DNA of 64,000 nucleotides from Rotaria sp. Silwood1 (lineage: Eukaryota > Rotifera > Eurotatoria > Philodinida > Philodinidae): NCBI GenBank assembly GCA_905250075.1, contig CAJNOP010000025.1, positions 1,550,318 through 1,614,317 on the forward strand, written 5' to 3'. Under the pieces are notes generated by a model. That model did no database searches. It was not told the origin of the DNA and was given only the letters and a program-made list of their open reading frames with translations. Below are positions 22,406 through 34,564 of this stretch, in pieces. Numbering within the stretch: the first letter of the stretch is position 1; every line of letters starts with the position of its first letter. The translations under genes were made by a program, and so were the position numbers.

Positions 22406-25394
22406 ATGCACCTTGTAATTCGTCGTTATACATATCGTGCTACTCTCTATATAATTCTCGTTTGGTTTTTAATCATTTTTATCTTATTTCAATTACATAA
22501 TTCAACCACAAATTCTAGCGATAAACAAACATTTAGTGAAGATGAAAATACCGACGAACTTGCAGAACTTAACATTAATCCACATGATTCGATTAATTTT
22601 ATAAAAAGATCAATTAAAAAATTAGATAATAAACAAGAACAACTAATGGCATCAAATATTGATGATAAAAAAGTTGATCTAAATGGGCCAGGTGAAATGG
22701 GTAAACCAGTTGAAATTGATAAAACTAAATTATCACCATATGAACTTATAAAATATGAAAATGGCTTTGAAAAACATGCATTTAATGTATATGCTAGTGA
22801 TTTAATATCATATCATCGTAGTTTACCTGATGTACGTGATCCAGATTGTCAAAAACTTCAACATGAACCTATATCATTAACAGCAAGTATTATTATGTGT
22901 TTTCATAATGAAGCATGGTCAGTATTATTAAGATCAATACATTCAATTATTAATCGTAGTCCTTCACATTTACTAAAAGAAATTATTCTTGTTGATGACT
23001 TTTCTGATATGGGTAAGAAAGATTTTGTTTTTCTGTGTTTGAAATCAAGACTCTGTTCTTTTTTTTTAAATAGAACATCTAAAGGAACCATTGGATGAGT
23101 ATATAAAGCATCTTAAAATAGTTTCAATAGTTCGACAAAAACAACGAGAAGGTTTGATACGTTCACGTTTAGCAGGTGCTGCTGTTGCAAAAGGGGATGT
23201 TATTATTTTTCTTGATTCACATATTGAAGCTACAGAAGGTTGGCTTGAGCCTTTACTTGATCCAATATTACAAAATCGTACATTTGTTGTAACACCTGTT
23301 ATTGAAACTATTGATGACACGACATTTAAATATATGCCTATTCCTGTTACAGTAATAAGTACTGGTGGTTTTGATTGGAACTTACAATTTGATTGGCATC
23401 CTATGTCCGACCGAGAACGAGAAAGAAGAAAACATCATTTAGAACCAATACGAACACCAACTATGGCTGGAGGACTTTTTGCTATTAGTAAAAGTTATTT
23501 TTATGAATTGGGATCTTGTAAGTTAACTGAAACAAAATAATAGTTTTGATTATAGAANNNNNNNNNNTAACTGAGATCTATCCAGAGTTATCTCTTCCAG
23601 AAGATACAAAAACTCTTGGTGAGGTATGTAAATATCAAAACATATAGGAGAAGTTTTTTTTTTCGATGAGAAAACGTTGAAAAAGTTAGTTATTTAGATT
23701 CGAAATTTTGATGCAGATTTCTGTGTTGATGCAAATACTGATCCCAAACATTTTAATGAACCAGTAATTAGTTATCCATGTCATAATGAAGGTGGTAATC
23801 AGGTATATATCAATATTCTTTGTTTATATCAAATAGTATATTTGTTTTGTTTGATGTAGTTTTTTATGTTAACCAAAATAGGTGAAATTCGTCGAGATCA
23901 TGGATGTTTAGAATATAGTGGTGGAATAGCAGATATTAATAAAGATGATAAAGTTCTTGTTTTGTCATGTCATGGCAAAAAAGGAAATCAATATTGGATT
24001 TATAATGAGGTTTGTTTATGCTCAAACTTATTATCAGTCTCTCTCTCTCTCGAGGATGTAAACTTAAAACACTAGGTTTTTCAGTGGAATGAGGGCAGGC
24101 TATAAGGTCATAAATCGACTGGAAGCCTTACTGTCTTATATTAAGTGAAAGGTCACGTTGAGATAAGCAATTTGTTTTGTAATAGAACTAATTATTTTTC
24201 AACGGATAAATAAAAAGTTTGAACAAGGTCATTAGTTTGTGTTTTTGGGACCTAAATTATATTCACGACTAATCTGATATAGTGCTTCGATTTCAATCAA
24301 GAGAATGAGAGAAAAAGACTTTCGTTGTAACTAGTAAGTCATATGGTTCTCTAACACTGATAAATATCAATTTTTTTATGTAGTTCTCCTGACTTCATAA
24401 CCTAACTATGATCCTAAAGAGCCCATTTTTAATCTATCAGGTACATTCAGTGTGCATCTTCAACCTATTCAATTGCAAGAACAAATATCACCATGTTTTT
24501 CTACCACTAAGAGCTGTTAACATTAGCTAAAATATCCATCAATGAAACTTTACATATCGATGAAGAAAGACGTCTAAAAGAGACACCGACAGCCACCGAA
24601 GGGTCGATTCTGGCTCTAGCTAAAAAAACAATAGTATTTCATATGTTTGCCATTCAAAAGTGCTCTAGATGAAAAAAAACCTAATACTACGTAGAATCAT
24701 GTTCTGCATAAAAAACTGAGCCGACCTACGCATGTTTCGAATTTGTACCACAGCTTTTATTTTCATGGAGAAATTCGGCTTGTGCCTTCCTTAGAGAAAG
24801 GTCAAAAAAGAAGTTCATCAAAAATCTCGATTTTCTTATTTAGACAAATCCATTTTCTGACATTTCTCCGAGGAGGACCCATGATAAGTGTTTGGACGAG
24901 AAAAAAAATTTGCCATAGGTGCTTGAAACATACATAGATCGACTCAAGGTTTTCATGGTGAACATAATTGTGGTGTTGGTTTTTTTTAATTTTGAGTATC
25001 ATCGAACGACAAAGACTCGACATACTATTTCATTTGTAGTCAAAATTGGTGCTTTGATGGCAGTCTGTGCCTCTTTCAGATGTTTTCTCTTATCAATATT
25101 TGAAGTATCATTTATGGACTTTGCAGTTAAACTGCAGAGCATTATGATGACAGAACGATGGGAAGTTTTCACATTCAATTTATCGTTAATATAAGCAAAG
25201 ATGAAGCAAATTGTTACGCTAGCAAATTATTTGTTGTTTTCTAGCACAATCAAATATACCATCCAGCATCGAATTCATGTATGACAATATCTGATGATGA
25301 CCAACATATTCAAATGCAAGTATGTGATCTCGACGATGCAGCTCATAGATGGTCATGGACTCAACGATTACTTAATGAAACGCACAATACTTAA
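22406..25394 (+). CDS. GALNT: Polypeptide GalNAc-transferase, copy A (gap inside)
   Basis: This Golgi type II enzyme transfers GalNAc from UDP-GalNAc to Ser/Thr, the first step of mucin-type O-glycosylation (GT27). Visible exons are 22406-23012, 23074-23517, 23568-23623 (5' part lost in the gap), 23698-23802, 23860-24009 and 25245-25394. The N-terminus has a signal anchor (about residues 12-31) and a stem. The catalytic domain has the metal-binding DSH at residues 250-252, followed by Ile where many family members have Cys. The WGGENLE and PCS.VGHIFR exons are missing because the ten-N gap falls there; the paralogue at 38687 has them. The C-terminal ricin-type lectin domain shows CLEYSGG, GNQYW and RWSW. 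The last intron (24010-25244) is long and holds only spurious frames. The gene is probably intact in the organism but incomplete in this assembly. Confidence 0.9.
23558..23567. other. Assembly gap (10 N) inside GALNT-A
   Basis: Ten N follow intron 2 sequence that is identical to copy C, and sequence resumes inside exon 6 (VTEIYPEL). Copy C has about 2.2 kb in this interval (39799-41966), including exons 3-5, so the real gap is probably much longer than ten bases. Confidence 0.95.
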
Positions 25395-26590
25395 AGTAAA
25401 AATGATCATTTGATATTGCGTGACACATCATGGGATTTCATTTTAGGTATGACAGTGCAATAATTGATATAACAAGTTTTCAATTTCCTGTAATAGATTT
25501 TTTTAATTTGTTTTGTTTTTAATGGTTGAATAAGAATTTGTTTATTATTTCATATTTTTGTTTTATTTATTTTTCCAATAGAAGTTATTAAAAAGGAATT
25601 AGATAAAAAAATAAATTGCATGACTCATTCTTTCAAATAATTTTGTTTACATACAAGTCTTTTTCTTTTATCATCTTCCATGATAATAAATTGAAGTTTT
25701 TCGCCATTAGTTTTAATTATATGTTATTTATATATTCTCTTTAAATGGTTCTTCTCAATGATGAAATTTATTAACTGAAGCATTAAGGAAAGAAATCTAT
25801 CACGAAATCAAAAAATTATCTTGTTCATAGCGTCAAAATTAGCCGTACAATACTTTGTCTATTTTGAAAACAAAACATGTAACTAGAAAATAAACTTTTC
25901 TTTTTCAATTGTAAAGCTTTTCACACTGTATCTTGTGATGTACTTTATTTTTTTGAGACATCGTATTAGGCGATGAATCAATATGTCAGAAAAAGGTATT
26001 TTTTTTGTCCGAAGAAAAGTGTAATTTCGATTAATATTCATAACTTGAGACTCATGATTTACTTGAAGGTCGTTATTCTATCGATAATCAAAATAAAGTA
26101 AACAACGAAAGCATACGCATAGGGAAAAAAGATTTTTTTTCTCCTCAAAACATCGCACAAAAATATATGATTATCATAGTAAGATTCATTCTGACTGGCG
26201 ATAGATGATTATATGTCACAAATAAAACTATCACTTGGATACACTACGACTTTCAGTGAACACTTTTAAACAACAGCAAAAAAAATGCCTGCATAATGTT
26301 TATATGGCGATTGTACAGTGATTATTATCTATGGTAATTATAATGTTATATCATATTGATGTGCATTTTTCAACGTTCTGGATGAATGCCTCTACCACTT
26401 GTATATATCAAAATCAAGGTAAAGCATATATATTTTTGACTATAGAATAGTCAAATATGAGATATACTCTTGAGTAGGAAGCCCATTTTATACAGATTCG
26501 AAAGTTGTCCATTTGGTTTTTTTTTCTTGTTGTTCTAGATCGCTAAAATCAATTCAACAAGTATTTTACAAATTTTGAATATTTGACGAA
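25395..26590. promoter_or_regulatory. Upstream region and 5' UTR intron of EF-A
   Basis: No gene is seen. The last ~300 bp are conserved upstream of all three EF genes (also near 34250-34564 and 45750-46059). A conserved donor (AAATCAAG|GTAAAG at 26418/26419) and acceptor (TTGTTCTAG ending at 26538) frame a probable 5' UTR intron of 120 bp. A conserved short untranslated piece follows, ending TTTGACGAA before the ATG. The block further upstream with GTGATTATTATC..GGTAATTATA is a promoter candidate. Confidence 0.5.
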
Positions 26591-27390
26591 ATGGCAACTA
26601 AACCAGTCAAACCAACACACAAAGTCGTATTGAATGAAAAATATATGAATGCTCTCAAGAAAAGATCACATCTCAGCGAAGCAGAAATTCGAGAAACATT
26701 CGGTTCGTATCTCGTAACATAGTTGATATCACACTCATAATCAAAATTAAGTTTGTGAGAAATTGTTCTACTAAACTAGATAAAAATATCAAATATGAAA
26801 TTTAATCTTAGAGAAATTTCACTGACTTTTTATTAAACTGCAACTCATTACACTCTTCTTTTGTAGAAGACTTTCATGCAAATGCACCAAGCGGTCAACT
26901 CAACAAGGAAGAGTTCATCAAACTATGGAATGAAACATCACCTAAAGTCAATCCTGTTGATGGTATTGATGTAGCCGACCGAGTCTTCGCATATTTTGAT
27001 CGAGATCATTCCGGTAAATTTTTTGTACGAATTTTTTTCTTTAGATGATCATGTTGTGGTTATTGTTGTTTAGGAAAAGTTGATTTTAATGAATTTCTGA
27101 TGACTGCTGTTGTGATGACACCTGGTACACTATCGCAAAAGCTTGCACTGATGTTTATTCTATGTGATTTCAATCACGATGGTTTTCTTCAACGAGCTGA
27201 AATTGAAAAAATTTTTCTTCTGTCTAAATCAAATGAAAAACCGCTCGATGAAAAGGAATTCGAAGCGTTCAAAAAACATTTAGATTCAGTCTTTGCACAA
27301 TTTGATGTTAACAAAGACGGCAAAATTAGTCAAAAGGAATTTCGCAATCTTTGCACTAATGACGAAGTTTTCAAAAAGTTGTTAGCCTGA
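26591..27390 (+). CDS. NCS-like EF-hand calcium sensor, copy A
   Basis: Three exons (26591-26702, 26867-27013, 27074-27390) encode 191 residues. Three canonical calcium loops are visible: DRDHSGKVDFNE (82-93), DFNHDGFLQRAE (118-129) and DVNKDGKISQKE (164-175). A degenerate first EF-hand lies near residues 35-60. Length and spacing match the neuronal calcium sensor/recoverin/KChIP group. However, the N-terminus (MATKPVKP) has no Gly at position 2, so N-myristoylation is not expected. Splice phases and exon lengths (112, 147, 317 nt) are identical in copies B and C. It lies 1.2 kb downstream of GALNT-A and is followed by the NO VEIN pseudogene. The exact subfamily is not determined. Confidence 0.88.
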
Positions 27391-29175
27391 TTCATTTGGA
27401 AGTTCATATTGAAATTGAATTTTATTACTCGCAAAACTATTAAAATCCTCGATAGAACAATTATTGAACTTTAACAATTTTCTCATTGTCATGCATTTCC
27501 TTTCGAACATTAGATGATATAATAAATCGAAAGAAATAAAAGCATAGTTACTCAACAGTTTCTTTTCTTGTTTTTCTCTAATATCGACTAATTTGACTTT
27601 ATGTCAGTTGCATCAAAACGGCCGACTTAAAATCAATTTTTTAGAACTTCACGGGAACTTTGGGTAGAAATCGAATTTTGAAACACTATTAGCTTTTCTT
27701 TGAGAGAACATTAAGCCAAAATAAGCAGACAATCACTTCAGGAGATGAATAGAATTGGGAACCGACGGCCTGGTACTAGATTGCATCTTGGGAGATTCGA
27801 ATTTCCAGGCTTCCCATAGTGAGTTTTTTAACATGATAGATGGATATATTCTTTTCTTGTTTAGAAACGGAGTTTTTTGTTCAGAAATGGATGAAGCTGA
27901 TCCGATTTAATGCGCTGATTCTGAATATAGGAATTTTATCGATTAAATTTTTTCTTAACATCAGAAAAGTTGAAACATACCTGATAAACCTATATTTTTC
28001 GAAAACCATGAAACATTGTAAGAATGTTTACACTAACAGAGAATAGAGAGAAAAACATTCTCAAAAATTTTAGAGGTTGGATGTTAGCTGACCGCTAATT
28101 TTAGGGGACCAACTGCTCAGACAACACTGAAAAAAAAAGATATTTTTTAGTCTCAGAAATAAAACATGCAGATTAAAAAATATTTTATACCATCATATAG
28201 AGCTTGGCTTGGAAAATCAAAAATGTACTTGATTCATCTATTGAATAGTTCAATTTACTTAGTAATATCACGGTTTTCAGACTAATTTTTGGCCATCTAG
28301 TTTTCAGTTTCTTTCAGAATTGTAATAAAGTTATTGATAACAATCGATCGACAAGATTTCGAAGTCTATTTCTCTATATTTAAATCTTGAGAAAACTCAA
28401 TTTTCATTTGTATCCATGTGTCGATCTACATGCACATGCTCCACACCACCTGCCACCGATTCATATGAAATGTCGACAACCTTACATGGAGAAGAACAAC
28501 ATCATCTCTCTTCTCATTCATGAGAAACTTTTATGGTCACCATGATAAAAGATGGTCGTATACTTAGTGAGACACAGTCGGCGTTCTAGATTCAATCACA
28601 GTAAATGTCGCATAAAAAACTTACACTTTTCTGTGAAAATCACAAAAACTGCTTTCTTGTATAATTTAGTCGCCATCAGATCGCCGATTTTTATGCGATT
28701 TTGATCACATAAGGAACTATTATATAATTTGTACAGAAAGTATGTTTTTTTTTTATTAAATAACAGTTGCTTGGATCTATATCTATTTTTTCTGTACGAT
28801 ACTATTTAGAGTTTTTGATACAGTGTATATTGATGATATTAATTGTTATAAAGGCTTTTCATGGTCTTTCTATGATTATGTTATATTTCGTGTGAAAGAA
28901 CGAAGTAAAATAATTAAAATATGAATTAATTTTTCGTTCTTTAAGCATTTGATCAATAATAATAATTTGTTTAATATTCATACCAATTGTGCGGATACTA
29001 CTGAAGAATAGAAACAACTATATTTTTTCATCTGTAAAAACTAAAAAAAAGTCTATTGATCCAAAATATAATTAGTATACTGTGACAATAGAAATGTTTC
29101 TATTCTCTAGTAGTATCCGCATTGGTAAGAATTCTGTCAATGTATTCAATTTCATTTAATTTTTCCTTATTTTAG
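27391..29175. other. EF-A 3' flank and pseudogene upstream region
   Basis: No gene is seen. The stretch 27400-28080 is similar to the flanks after EF-B (35400-36060) and EF-C (46900-47580), for example around the shared TTTAATGCGC. The stretch 28740-28960 matches 48280-48500, upstream of the intact NO VEIN-like gene. A MITE-like insertion interrupts this homology at 28982-29126. Confidence 0.6.
28982..29126. mobile_element. MITE-like element with inverted ends, 145 bp
   Basis: The left end begins ACCAAT and contains GCGGATACTACT followed by GAATAGAAAC. The reverse complement of the right end begins ACCAATGCGGATACTACT and also runs into GAATAGAAAC. The element is absent from the paralogous position upstream of the intact NO VEIN-like gene (near 48530-48845), so an approximate empty site is visible in the same window. 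No internal coding sequence. Confidence 0.65.
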
Positions 29176-32140
29176 AGTCAAACAAACATCTCTTCTCTAT
29201 AATCGACAATAGATATCAGCTAAAGAAGGTTTAGAATATGCTGAAACAGCTATTAAAACAACTAGATCAACATATAGATTTCAACAGAATAAACTTGATA
29301 ATTCATTTCGTACTAGTACTCTATCAAAAGATCATTACGATCAGCAAACGGATTGACTTAAACAACCAAGTTGAAATTAATTGTTCTCCATGAGAAATGT
29401 GTGATAGAGACTCTGTGCGTTAGGTATTAACAGTCCCAAAAGGTTGAGGGCGCCCATCTAGGTTTTCCCTACAAAATTGTAGCCATCTTGCTTAAGTTTT
29501 AGCCAACAGCACGGTGTGTATGGAAGAATTAAATGATGACATTTGTTAGGACAAATCTATGGGCATAATTTCAAGTTGAAATTTCGTCATTCGCTTTTTT
29601 TTCTACATACTCAGAACTACGATATAAGATTCATGTACACTACATATACAATGTGAAAAAATACAACGATATGGTGTCCATTCAGCGAAGGTGTATAACA
29701 GCGAAAAGTAATATTGGGAAGAACAAAGTAGGAAAAAATCGAAATAATGAAAAATAGATTAGTGAGTGTAAGAAATAGCGAAAAGCATCTCAGTGGATAT
29801 TTTTCTTGACGAAGTGAATGTGACTCTCGATCTTCTTTTCAGAATTATCCATACACTTTTCTACTTCTTGAATCTAATAAAGTGTTATTCTCTATTTGTT
29901 TTGAAATAAAAATTCTGCTATTACAATTGTTTTGCAGAAAAGATCTGTGCTAATCTAGAGCGACATCAAGATGATCATTTACAGCAAAATGCGAAGCAAA
30001 ATGGAGAGCGCACACAAACTCAGTGAATGACAGTACTATGGAACCATGTACTACGTCAACATATAACGATTCACAAATGTAGTCGTTCGACGTGAGTGTC
30101 GTCCTGTAGGCTAATATTTCAGTAAAATTACTATAAATCTAAAGGAAATACTTAGATGCCCTTGTTACTATAGGATCTTAAATATTTGATTGGAGTTTAC
30201 CTGAAGCACAGAATCAGAAATGAAAAGACACTTTCAATTTGGCAAGGTTTACTTGCCAGTCAGCATACAAAGTACAAAAATACCTTACATCGTATACCCC
30301 TATCTGTTACTAAATTTAACATCTTAGATTATTCTTCCTTTCGAAAAATATCTCAAGCACTTGACATTATTTCAAATATTCCAAGATTAAGAAATATATT
30401 TCCAATAGTCATTTACTATAGTAATTTGGAAATGCTTGATCAAACTAATCAATCAAAACAATCATCACATAAAAATAAATATAAAACAAGCAATAAAATA
30501 TTTTTTTCATTTATCTGATTCATCAGATAATGATGTTAAATTAGAAATAAAATCACAAACAAAGTCATCTGAAAAAGTCATTAATCATCCAAATAATAAT
30601 GAATTTCTTCAAGAATTTAAAGAACAAATTGATTCATTAAAAATCATTACATTTACTTTATTATCTTGAATTGAGCAACATTTATGTGAAAAATTTCATG
30701 TAACTCATTTTCAACAATTAAGTCATAGTACTTTTACTAACTATATGACACAAAATGAGCAATTGTTATTTTCCATTGACACTAAATTCCAATTTTCCTC
30801 ATCAGAAGATAATGATAATAATCCAGCATTTATAGTTTCATTTGAAGTTCTTGAACAATATATTTTAACAACTTGGACATGGTTCACTTCGCTCAATATT
30901 TAATTCTACTAAACAAAAGAAAAAATCGAAGAATACATCAACGCATTTTGAATGTGTCCTGGTCGATGAAATACCAATACTGAAACAAACATTAAATAAA
31001 ACATCAAAATCGTTTCTACAAGGTAAATAATACAATTTTATAAAAAGATGTTTAGCTGTGCCATTGATGTCATTTCATAATATAATTTCTGACAAGGGAA
31101 ATCATCCAACAGTCCAATCACTTTTAGTCTAGACTACATATATTTTATATAGACTCACGTAAGCTATGAATGCTCTGAAAACAGTTCGTGCCCTTAGGTT
31201 ATTGTTGCGGAGATACTGCACTTTTACGGTGTTTGTTAAATAAATGTCGTGGTTCCACTTAGGAACACTAGAATAACTGATTTTCGACTGGAAATTTCCA
31301 CAATAACCTATTATTATTAAGAGCCACTTATGTGTAAAGTTTAAAGTTGCAATTCAAAAATATGTTTTCTTGATACTCTTAAGGAGACTTCGACATTCAT
31401 TTAAAAATCTTTGTAAATTTGCAGCATGTATGCAACAAAATGCTTAATCAGTTGAAAGACTTTCCTCGTGAGTTAGCAACGGTCAAAATTTGGTCTATTT
31501 TACTTTTATCATTTGAGTAAAAATTCAAAACTTTGATTGTAGGACTCAATACAATGCGCTTCTAGTTTTTAATAAACTAAAACAAAAATCATTCTTGATC
31601 GACTTTTATGAATTATTCTCAGTACTTGAAACTACCGATACATCATAGTGATTTCGGGAAATCTTCACAAAACAAATTTAATTTTTCCTATATTTCACTT
31701 TGTGATGTAGAAAATTGTGAATTATAGGTAAACGATAAAACGTTTCAAAAGCTATAACATGAGTAATTTTCTCGTGTTATTCCTCAAAATGTCATCGAAT
31801 AAAACAGAAAAATCTAACTTTTTCTGAGGAATTGGAAAAGTACTCCTACCTTTCGGCTACCTGGCAGTATAGGATACTGCTTAGCGGCAATGTCAATTTT
31901 TTAGGTCATTATTATTAGAAATTATTAACATGTTTAGATCTTGAACAACAAGCTTTATATGTTATTAATCAATGTCCTTTTCTTGGAAATTTTCATCTTC
32001 ATACACAATGGGATTTACACTTTCGTCCAATATTAGGCAATTTGAAAACTTTTCTCTCTTGACATTCAATTCCAATACTCGAAATTGATTATGTTACATT
32101 TCTGAAATTATTTATAATTTAAATCATCTAACAACAAAAA
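29176..32140 (+). pseudogene. NO VEIN-like 5' region pseudogene
   Basis: This is a decayed partial copy of the intact gene at 48804-63186. It matches exon 2 (29176 to about 29395), intron 5, exon 6 (about 30335-31025) and the first part of exon 7 (about 31938-32140). Exons 1 and 3-5 are missing. In-frame stops are visible early in exon 2 (after NRQ), in exon 6 (TGA in place of the Arg codon before IEQ) and in exon 7 (TGA in place of the Gln codon before H). A one-base insertion shifts the frame near 30510, and about 90 nt of exon 6 are deleted near 30870. Homology ends near 32120, where the ATPase region has not yet begun. No protein is expected. Confidence 0.85.
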
Positions 32141-32599
32141 CGTTTACGTTCGTCAGTTCCAGATACTACTTACTATACAAAAAAAATGATAATAAGTTGA
32201 CCACATAATTGGTTATTAGGATGATATTTAAATAAGTTAGAGAATCTTTTTATACAATATACTAAAAGATAGGTATGAAAAGCTGAACACAATGAACTAT
32301 TTCAAATATTATACATCATCTATTTATTGGATTTGTAGAGTTCACCAATGATTGAAATAGAGCATAGTTTATGAGTCCATAATGATAGATTTTTGATATT
32401 AAAAATGGTAAAAACTATTGAAAAATACTTAATTCTTGAAGTAGAACGGTGTTCACATTTCTCTACTAGATAGCGATTTTTAATAATTTTTCTAATATTA
32501 TAAAAACAATTCTTAGCAATCTTCATTACTATGATAGGATTCGAAAGTGAAATAAATATGATATTCAAAATCATCGTCAAAAAATACATTGAGTGATAT

Positions 32600-33470
32600 A
32601 CTGTTTAGAGACCAATATTCTATGATCTCTCCCACAGCTGCAATATCTTTTTTTTCTCATATTGGTCATATATGTAGGAAACGATTTTCTTATAAATGCT
32701 TATCTGGAGAAAAAATTTTGTTCTCAACAATTCTGTCCGTATTGCTGAAGTTTGATCTGATGAAGATAAGCTATTTAAAAAGACAAACAACTAAATTAAT
32801 TCTCAAAAGAATAGTAATATTTAATTTCAATGTAGAAATATTATTATAATAAGAATAAATTATAGTTTGGTATGTTTTTTCAATTTATTCTATGTATATA
32901 TTTTGTTATCAAAATTAAAATTCAGTCAAACTTTAAATTTCAGTTGGATCAGACAAAGTGAAATTTTTTTTTGTTACATAAATTCATCCCTAAAATAGAA
33001 AATCTTCTATAAAAGGATACCACCTTGAAACATACATGGATCAACTCGATTTGTGATGCGGAACACGATCATAATGTTGAGTTTTATCTTCTCAGTACCA
33101 TCGAATGATAAACATTTAGGATATCACTGATTTTTAACCAACATCAAAGTTCTGATGGCAGTCTGTGCTTATTTGAGATGTCTTCCCTCATCGATATTTG
33201 AAGTTTCATTTATGAACGTTGTAGCTAATCTGAAGTGCACTTAATCGATAAAAAATGATAATATTTGCTCTTGCCATTGAAGACATTGACGATTCACTCT
33301 AAATCTTTCTAATAGTCTAAAGATGGATTTTTGAAGGTAACTTCGAATTTATATATGACATTATCTAATGATAACGAACAAATTCAAATGTACGTATGTG
33401 ATCTCAACAATGAAGCTCTTAGATATTCATTGAATCGACAACCACTTAATGAAATGAACAATAATTAAGG
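32600..33470 (+). pseudogene. GALNT pseudogene, copy B (3' part only)
   Basis: Degenerate matches to GALNT-C exons are present in order. An exon 4-like stretch (about 32614-32750) encodes a relic of [20 protein letters not shown] copy of the 33-nt exon 5 (about 32833) now carries a stop. Last-intron sequence follows (about 33020-33230), then a lectin last-exon relic (about 33340-33468) that ends in NNN-stop. The whole N-terminal and catalytic core is absent. It stands before EF-B as GALNT stands before EF-A and EF-C, which supports block triplication. Confidence 0.75.
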
Positions 33471-34564
33471 TAATAGTTATCATTTGATATTTGCTGACAT
33501 ATTCTTGCGATTTTCTGTTAAGCATAACAGTGCAATAATTGATATACCAAGTTTTCAATTTCTTCTAATAAATTGTTTTTTTTTCTTTTGTTTTATTGAT
33601 TTTTTCAACATTTGTTATTAAAACAAGTGTTGAAAAAATAAAAAGATAAATTGAATAAATCATTGTTTCAAAAATTTGTATTCAAATGCAAGTTTTCTTT
33701 GTTTTACAATCTTGCATGATAATAAATTGAAATTTTTCGACATTAGTTTGAATTGTTTTTTTATTTACATTTTCGTTTTACATACATTTTACAAAATTTT
33801 GAGTTATGTTGATGGTGTTACAGTTTATTGGAATTCAAGATTTTCAAATTCCGATATTAAACAATCTCTTAATTTGTTTCTTCTTGCTTTAGCGAAACAA
33901 TACCATAGCAGTGGCGAGCATTATTACGACATGGAGAAGCTGTTATTTAAATATTGACAACATATTAAAAAAGTGCTTCTTTAGCTCTAACTTATCAATA
34001 TAAACGTTGTATTGAAGTTAAATGAATCGATGAATCCGTCGTCTAGTGCAACTCCGATACAAATTATACCAGTAAAGACTCTTGATTTACGTGAGACTCG
34101 TTATTCGATCGATAATCAAAGAAAAGAAAACAAGCAAAGGCAAATACATAGAAAAAAAAAACCTTTTTGAGTGATAATAGATAGTTAAATATCATACATA
34201 CAAGTATCGCTTAGTATATTGCTGCGTTTAGTAGATACTTTAAAGTAATCGCATAAAAAACTTCCATAGTCTTCATGTGATCATTGCACAGTGATTCTCA
34301 TTGATGATAATTATAAGATTCTATCACATGTGTGTGCGTGTTTCGTTTTCTCTGCATGAATGCTCCCACTACGTGCGCAAATCAAAACCCAGGTAAAAGA
34401 TAAATATTTTTGACTATAAGAATAATCAAATATGAGGTATGTATTTGAGTGAAAAGTTAACTTCATATAGATTCGAAAGTTGTTCATTTGCTTTTTTTTG
34501 TCTTCTTGTTCTAGATCATTATAATCAATTCAAGAAGTGTTTACCGATCTGAATATTTGACGAA
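33471..34564. other. EF-B upstream region
   Basis: AT-rich with no gene; the frame at 33676-33957 has no support. The right part contains the conserved EF-gene upstream block and UTR intron, with a donor near 34392 and an acceptor TTGTTCTAG near 34515. Confidence 0.5.

Noticed and set aside
24743-25194. Possible exons in the last GALNT-A intron
   Set aside because: The last exon at 25245 joins 24009 in phase with the lectin domain intact. The frames between have no counterpart in GALNT-C.
30186-30669. Separate gene at the two overlapping frames
   Set aside because: Alignment with 51523-52293 shows these are pieces of the NO VEIN-like pseudogene, split by a one-base insertion.
32320-32589. 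Minus-strand 89-codon frame
   Set aside because: No motif; it sits between two pseudogenes in AT-rich DNA and shows no conservation.
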